Of a DNA stretch of 5,557 nucleotides, positions 1-3,727 are shown in pieces (the first letter of the stretch is position 1; every line of letters starts with the position of its first letter). Below the pieces are notes generated by a model. It saw only the letters and a program-made list of their open reading frames with translations. It did not search any database and was not told the origin of the DNA. A program made the position numbers and the translations under genes. Source of the stretch: an uncultured Eubacteriales bacterium (GTDB lineage Bacteria > Bacillota > Clostridia > Oscillospirales > CAG-272); NCBI GenBank assembly GCA_934447715.1, contig CAKSER010000066.1, positions 1 to 5,557 on the forward strand, given 5' to 3'.

Positions 1-2
1 CC

Positions 3-21
3 CTGCCCTCTTACCGGACAG
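3..21 (-). other. 5' leader hairpin of the leftward transcript
   Basis: Immediately after the predicted leftward start, the minus-strand RNA reads CUGUCC, a seven-base loop, then GGGCAG. This gives a six-pair stem with one G-U pair that forms only in the minus-strand RNA; on the plus strand the same position is a C-A mismatch. It could be a 5' stabilising hairpin or the first helix of a longer leader or structured RNA. Too little lies in the window to identify a class. Confidence 0.35.
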
Positions 22-57
22 CTTGTCTATATTATCATATCTTATTTGCTTTGTCAA
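22..57 (-). promoter_or_regulatory. Strong leftward sigma-A-type promoter
   Basis: On the minus strand a perfect -35 box TTGACA (52-57) is followed by a 17-base spacer and a -10-like TAATAT (29-34). An alternative -10, GATAAT (31-36), would have a 15-base spacer. Transcription should start near 22-24 and run off the left edge. T-tracts on the plus strand at 62-96 are A-tracts upstream of this promoter and would act as a curved or UP-type element. The driven gene is not visible. The strength suggests a highly expressed or stable-RNA transcript, which is inference. Confidence 0.7.
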
Positions 58-61
58 TACC

Positions 62-96
62 TTTTTTAATCTTTTTTGAGTTTTTTTGAGTTTTTT
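62..96. repeat. Four phased T-tracts (A-tract array), 10-bp period
   Basis: Runs of six to seven T occur at 62-67, 72-77, 81-87 and 91-96, centred about 10 bp apart and separated by AATC, GAG and GAG. Read on the minus strand these are A-tracts in helical phase, the classic arrangement for intrinsically bent DNA. They begin five bases upstream of the leftward -35 box, where an UP element would sit. They also surround the candidate rightward -35 box, so the block may affect both directions. Confidence 0.75.
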
Positions 97-104
97 ATTA
101 TTAT
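76..104 (+). promoter_or_regulatory. Candidate rightward promoter for the DUF421-DUF4363 unit
   Basis: TTGAGT (76-81, four of six matches to TTGACA), a 17-base spacer and TATTAT (99-104, five of six matches to TATAAT) would start transcription near 111 and give a leader of about 90 bases before the ATG at 203. The region is so T-rich that chance matches are likely. No clear sporulation-type promoter was found as an alternative. Confidence 0.35.
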
Positions 105-133
105 TCCCTCTGCTTGGAAATAATAAATAAAAA

Positions 134-180
134 ACTGCACTCGGAGTTTTTATTATCTGAATTGTTTTACTGCATTCGGA
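134..180 (+). repeat. Direct repeat ACTGCAYTCGGA in the leader of the DUF421 gene
   Basis: ACTGCACTCGGA (134-145) and ACTGCATTCGGA (169-180) match at 11 of 12 bases, with starts 35 bp apart, inside the otherwise AT-rich leader. The AGTTTTT at 145-151 can pair either with AAAAACT at 130-136 or with AAAAACT at 180-186, giving two mutually exclusive stems. The repeat could be a regulator-binding pair or part of a folded leader, or it could be chance. No function is assigned. Confidence 0.4.
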
Positions 181-190
181 AAAACTATGC

Positions 191-196
191 AGGGGG
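191..196 (+). promoter_or_regulatory. Ribosome binding site of the DUF421 gene
   Basis: AGGGGG lies six bases upstream of the ATG at 203. It selects that start over the out-of-frame ATG at 187, which opens an unrelated overlapping frame with no ribosome binding site of its own. Confidence 0.8.
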
Positions 197-202
197 ATTT
201 TT

Positions 203-826
203 ATGTTAAATATTATTATCAGAACATCAATTGTATATGTTTTTCTGATCTGCTTTATACGCTTTACAGGAAAAAGGCAGATCGGAGAGCTTCAGATTTC
301 CGAATTTGTTACAACAATCATATTATCCGAAATTGCCGCGCTTCCGATATGCGAAAACGACTATCCGCTACTTTATGCGGTTATCCCGGTACTTTTTCTG
401 ATTTTTCTCGAGATCACGTTTTCGTTTATCTCTTCAAAGGTATCTTTTTTCAAGCGGCTGTTCGAGGGAAGCCCGAGCATTCTTATGAAAAACGGCATTC
501 TCGACCAGAAGGAGCTTTTACGCCAGAGAGTCAATGTTTCGGAGCTGATCGGGGCGCTCCGCGAAAACGGTTCGGGAGACATTTCCGCAATCGATTATAT
601 TTTTTTGGAGCAGGACGGCAAAATATCCGCATTTGAAAAGGGAGAGGCTATTACGCACCCGATAATTCTCGACGGTCAGGTAAACAGCAGCTGTCTTACG
701 CTGTTAAAAAAGAACGAGGACTGGCTCAAAAAGGTTCTTTCGGATCGCAATCTGACACTTAAAAACGTTTTTTTAATGACCTCCGACGGAGAAAATCATT
801 ACTTTATTATAAAGGAGAAAAGCTGA
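203..826 (+). CDS. DUF421 (YetF-like) membrane protein
   Basis: This 207-residue protein matches the DUF421/YetF family. Three hydrophobic segments lie at about residues 2-20, 31-49 and 55-77, followed by a soluble domain. Family hallmarks are visible: RFTGKRQIGEL (20-30) running into SEFV, GSPSILMKNG (89-98), the NVSELIGALRENGSGDIS stretch (111-128), then DYIFLEQDGKIS (131-142) and ILDGQV (155-160). Relatives in Bacillus and Clostridia are integral membrane proteins; some occur in spoVA-type operons linked to spore heat resistance, but a biochemical activity is not settled. Here nothing else ties it to sporulation. The start at 203 is supported by AGGGGG six bases upstream. Its stop overlaps the next start by one base (TGATG), so the two are almost certainly co-translated. 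Family assignment is secure; cellular role is unknown. Confidence 0.9.
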   Translation: MLNIIIRTSIVYVFLICFIRFTGKRQIGELQISEFVTTIILSEIAALPICENDYPLLYAVIPVLFLIFLEITFSFISSKVSFFKRLFEGSPSILMKNGILDQKELLRQRVNVSELIGALRENGSGDISAIDYIFLEQDGKISAFEKGEAITHPIILDGQVNSSCLTLLKKNEDWLKKVLSDRNLTLKNVFLMTSDGENHYFIIKEKS

Positions 827-1194
827 TGCGGTCTTTTATTATTTCGCTTATCCTGATTTTTGTCATAGTCGGCGGCGCCGTTTTCAACGACTTTTATATA
901 TCCTCACTTGTCGATGACCTTATTTCGATAACAAAAAAGCTCCCCGACACCTTTTCGGATGAAGGGGAGGCTTATGTTTCTCAAATCAAGGAAGTCTGGG
1001 AAGGAAATCTTACGATGCTGGGGCTTACCGTGAACCAAAAATATATATCTTCGGTCACGCTTGCCCTTTTAAACCTCTGTGCCGCCCAGAAGGCGCAGGA
1101 AAAGTTCGATTATTTAAGCTCGCGCGATGCACTGATCGAAGCGCTTTGCATCCTGCGTTCCTCACAGTGCGCCGGGCTTCAGAGCATTATATAA
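826..1194 (+). CDS. DUF4363 family signal-anchored protein
   Basis: This is a 122-residue protein with one N-terminal hydrophobic helix (about residues 4-20, short basic MR start, no lipobox). It is probably a membrane anchor that places a mostly helical domain of about 100 residues outside the cell. Length, the Trp in the middle (W58) and the helical C-terminal half fit DUF4363, a Clostridia family commonly encoded directly behind DUF421 genes; I assign it from this pattern and context. The ribosome binding site AAAGGAG (811-817) lies eight bases before the ATG, inside the end of the DUF421 gene. The one-base overlap implies translational coupling and a joint function, perhaps as a complex at the membrane (inference). 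Its 3' end overlaps the convergent DUF2344 gene by eight bases, leaving no separate terminator. Confidence 0.75.
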   Translation: MRSFIISLILIFVIVGGAVFNDFYISSLVDDLISITKKLPDTFSDEGEAYVSQIKEVWEGNLTMLGLTVNQKYISSVTLALLNLCAAQKAQEKFDYLSSRDALIEALCILRSSQCAGLQSII

Positions 1195-1801
1195 ACTCTT
1201 CTCCGTTTTTCTTCAGCATCCGTTTTCTCATTATCGTATATGAGAAACCAGGTGCGCCTACAACCTTTGCAATATAATCCGGATTCAGATATCCCTCGTT
1301 ATCGGCGCACAGAACGACCGTCAGAGTGCAGCCGTCAAGACTGAAGCTTCTTATCTGCGGCTTTATATCAACCTGCTTCTCTCCGCTTTTTGTGCGCTTT
1401 GTTATAACTATTTCCGGCTCATCAAGCTTTGAGCAGTCGACCGGGCTTTCAAATTCGATTTCATATTCAGCCCACGCGATCTCGGTAAACTTTTCCTTGG
1501 GATCTGTCACATTTACAACCGACATATCGCAGGGGAGCTCCTTTGAAAGGCGCTCCTTAATCTCGTCGTTTGGCATTTCTTTTATGATTTTAATATCCAG
1601 AAGCTCGCATTCGCTTTCCGCGCCTATTGACAAAGGAAGTGCAAAGACCATCTTCGGATGGGGATTAAAGCCCTCCGAATAATAGATCGGAATTCCGGCT
1701 CTTATAAGCGCTGTACGCATTACCCGGTTAAGATCAAGATGTGAAATAAACTGCATCCTTCCGGTTTTGGTAAATTTTATCCTTTTTGCTTCGGGCAGCA
1801 T
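1187..1801 (-). CDS. TIGR03936/DUF2344 family radical SAM-linked protein
   Basis: This 204-residue soluble protein belongs to the DUF2344 family. The diagnostic N-terminal block spans residues 7-62: RIKFTKTGRMQFISHLDLN, the RAGIPIYYSEGFNPHPKM segment and the LPLSIGAES segment. The C-terminal half is less conserved. The family almost always accompanies, or is fused to, the large TIGR03960 radical SAM protein, and here it is encoded directly behind one with a 25-base overlap. It is therefore likely a partner or substrate-binding subunit of that enzyme, but the reaction is not known. The start at 1801 is fixed by a strong GGAGGT eight bases upstream, within the end of the preceding gene. In many Clostridia the pair leads into ribonuclease E/G and rplU; here it ends against a convergent gene instead. 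Confidence 0.93.
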   Translation of the reverse strand: MLPEAKRIKFTKTGRMQFISHLDLNRVMRTALIRAGIPIYYSEGFNPHPKMVFALPLSIGAESECELLDIKIIKEMPNDEIKERLSKELPCDMSVVNVTDPKEKFTEIAWAEYEIEFESPVDCSKLDEPEIVITKRTKSGEKQVDIKPQIRSFSLDGCTLTVVLCADNEGYLNPDYIAKVVGAPGFSYTIMRKRMLKKNGEEFI

Positions 1802-3639
1802 GTCCTTTCACCTCCGAGTCTGTTTGCACCGCATGCAGAGCACTGCTCACGGCAGTTTGGTGTTGTTTTTGACTGATATGCCTTTTTTCTTTCTCTTATA
1901 AGGAATTCCTTTGTAACACCGCAGTCAATGATATCCCACGGCAGAACCTCGTCTTCCCCAAATTCTCTGTTTGCATAGAATGCAGGGTCTACTCCGGCAA
2001 GCTCGAAAGCTTTGAGCCACTTGTCGTAGTCAAAGAATTCATCCCAGCCGTCGAACTTCAGCCCGAGCTTATGCGCCTCAAGCAGCGCCTTTGAAAGCTT
2101 TCTGTCGCCTCTTGCAAAGACCGCCTCGACACGGCTCACCTTCGAATCGTGATAGGTATATCTGACCTTTTTGTTGTCCCTTACGCAGTCGCCTAAGAAC
2201 ATTGCCTTTTTTTCAAGCTCCTCAAGCGTATCCTGAGCCTCCCACTGAAACGGGGTAAACGGCTTCGGTATAAAGCAGGAAACGCTTATTGTTACCTGCG
2301 GCGGACGCTTTGCATGTCCCGGGGTATTATAATACTGTTCGACAACCTGCTTTGCAAGGTCGGATATTCCCTTGATGTCGTCATAGGTCTCTGTCGGAAG
2401 ACCGTCCATAAAGTACAGCTTTACCTGATTTTTTCCTGCCGCAAACGCAACAGAGCATGCGCGCATCAGGTCGCTTTCCTCTACATTTTTATTTATGGCA
2501 TCGCGGAGTCGCTGTGTTCCGGCTTCCGGAGCAAATGTCAGTCCTCCGGTGCGGACGGTGGATATCTTGTCCATCAGCTCCTTTGTAAAGCTGTCCACAC
2601 GCAGCGACGGAAGAGAAATCGACACCTTGTTTTCGTCAGTCCACTCGAGCAGCTTGTCTGTCAGTTCAAAAAGCCTTGTATAGTCGCTTATGCTGAGAGA
2701 TATAAGCGACATTTCATCATATCCGGTATTCTCGAAAAGACATTTTGCCTGCCTGTTCAGAACATCCGGCGTTTTTTCTCTTACCGGACGGCAGATGACC
2801 CCTGCCTGACAGAAGCGGCAGCCTCTTATACATCCTCTGTACACCTCAAGCATTATCCTGTCATGCACAACCTCGATAAAGGGCATTATCGGAACGTCCA
2901 AAAAACGGGACTTGTCAAGATCCTCGATGATTCTTTTTTCGATTTTTTTCGGTATATCGTCATATACCGGCTTAAATTCCTTTACGGTTCCGTCGCCGTT
3001 ATAGGAAACCTCGTAAAGAGACGGAACATAAAAGCCCTTGAGCTTTGCAGACTCATGCAGAAATGCCTTTTTGCTGTAGCTTCCGCTCTTTTTCATTTCT
3101 ATATAGAGCCTTGTAAAGTCGCAAAGCGCCTCTTCTCCTTCTCCGATCGAAAAAACATCGAAAAATTCCGCAATCGGCTCCGCATTATATGCGCAGGGAC
3201 CTCCGCCGATCACAATCGGGTCATCCTCGCTCCTTTCGGAGGAAAGAAGCGGTATTCCGCCGAGTTCAAGCATATTGAGCACGTTTGTATATGACATCTC
3301 GTACTGGAGCGTAAATGCGACGATGTCAAAATCCTTAATTGAATCTCCGCTTTCAAGAGCATAGAGCGGAATATGATTTTCGCGCATTTTTTCCTCCATG
3401 TCAACCCACGGCGCATAAACCCTTTCGCACCATACGTCCTCCATGTCGTTAAGCGAGCTGTAAAGCAGTCTGACGCCGAGATTCGACATTCCGATTTCAT
3501 AGGAGTCCGGGAAGCAGAATGCCCATCTTGCATTCATCTTCGAAACGTCCTTTACAATCTGACCGTACTCCCCTCCGATATATCTTCCGGGCTTTGTTAC
3601 CTGCTTCAGTATCTTATTAATCTCTTTTCTGCAGTTCAT
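1777..3639 (-). CDS. TIGR03960 family B12-binding-like radical SAM protein
   Basis: This is a 620-residue cytoplasmic protein at about the usual family length. An N-terminal domain (about 37-180) resembles the B12-binding fold of related radical SAM enzymes, with FPDSYEIGMSNLG (43-55) and GGGPCAYNAEP (145-155). The radical SAM core carries the cluster motif C270-x3-C274-x2-C277 in the sequence YRGCIRGCRFC. FAPEAGTQRLRD (369-380), GLPTET (413-418) and CFIPKPFTPFQW (455-466) are further family blocks. The tail has a cysteine group, C596, C600, C603, C614 and C615, that may hold a second cluster or metal. The start is supported by AAAGGA six bases upstream (3646-3651). It overlaps the DUF2344 partner by 25 bases. 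The family is thought to modify an unidentified target; its frequent linkage to ribonuclease G and ribosomal protein genes suggests an RNA or ribosome link (inference). No own promoter is obvious in the 88 bases upstream. Confidence 0.93.
   Translation of the reverse strand: MNCRKEINKILKQVTKPGRYIGGEYGQIVKDVSKMNARWAFCFPDSYEIGMSNLGVRLLYSSLNDMEDVWCERVYAPWVDMEEKMRENHIPLYALESGDSIKDFDIVAFTLQYEMSYTNVLNMLELGGIPLLSSERSEDDPIVIGGGPCAYNAEPIAEFFDVFSIGEGEEALCDFTRLYIEMKKSGSYSKKAFLHESAKLKGFYVPSLYEVSYNGDGTVKEFKPVYDDIPKKIEKRIIEDLDKSRFLDVPIMPFIEVVHDRIMLEVYRGCIRGCRFCQAGVICRPVREKTPDVLNRQAKCLFENTGYDEMSLISLSISDYTRLFELTDKLLEWTDENKVSISLPSLRVDSFTKELMDKISTVRTGGLTFAPEAGTQRLRDAINKNVEESDLMRACSVAFAAGKNQVKLYFMDGLPTETYDDIKGISDLAKQVVEQYYNTPGHAKRPPQVTISVSCFIPKPFTPFQWEAQDTLEELEKKAMFLGDCVRDNKKVRYTYHDSKVSRVEAVFARGDRKLSKALLEAHKLGLKFDGWDEFFDYDKWLKAFELAGVDPAFYANREFGEDEVLPWDIIDCGVTKEFLIRERKKAYQSKTTPNCREQCSACGANRLGGERTCCPKQKG
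1810..1815 (-). promoter_or_regulatory. Ribosome binding site of the DUF2344 gene
   Basis: On the minus strand GGAGGT lies eight bases before the ATG at 1801. It falls within the Gly-Gly-Glu codons near the end of the radical SAM gene, so translation of the two genes is probably coupled. It supports 1801 as the start. Confidence 0.85.
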
Positions 3640-3686
3640 TTTCCGTCCTTTCGTCTCTTAGACCGAGCAAATCCCGGCACACAGTA

Positions 3687-3713
3687 AAACGGGATGCAAA
3701 TCGCATCCCGTTT
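3687..3713 (-). terminator. Hairpin terminator after the P-type-ATPase-like gene
   Basis: AAACGGGATGC and its exact complement GCATCCCGTTT form an 11-bp perfect stem around a five-base loop, starting 14 bases after the stop of the upstream minus-strand gene. On the minus strand the stem ends in TTTT before ACTG, so the U-run is short and termination may be partial. Some read-through into the radical SAM gene is plausible, as no separate promoter for that gene is evident. Confidence 0.75.
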
Positions 3714-3727
3714 GCAAGCTGATTTTG

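Noticed and set aside
130..156. AAAAACT/AGTTTTT stem followed by Ts as an intrinsic terminator before the DUF421 gene
   Set aside because: The seven-pair stem is almost entirely A-T with an eight-base loop, too weak for a terminator; it is treated only as possible leader structure.
187..636. Open frame of 149 codons overlapping the DUF421 gene
   Set aside because: It starts before the AGGGGG ribosome binding site, and its translation has no family resemblance, while the +2 frame encodes clear DUF421 motifs.
1224..1247. Inverted repeat TTTCTCAT/ATGAGAAA as a terminator for the DUF421-DUF4363 unit
   Set aside because: It lies inside the DUF2344 coding sequence, is AT-rich and is not followed by a T-run in either direction.
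2314..3294. Long plus-strand open frame of 326 codons opposite the radical SAM gene
   Set aside because: It is antisense to a clearly conserved gene, has a low-complexity, Cys/His/Arg-rich composition with no recognisable domain, and has no convincing ribosome binding site. It is a shadow of the codon bias on the other strand.
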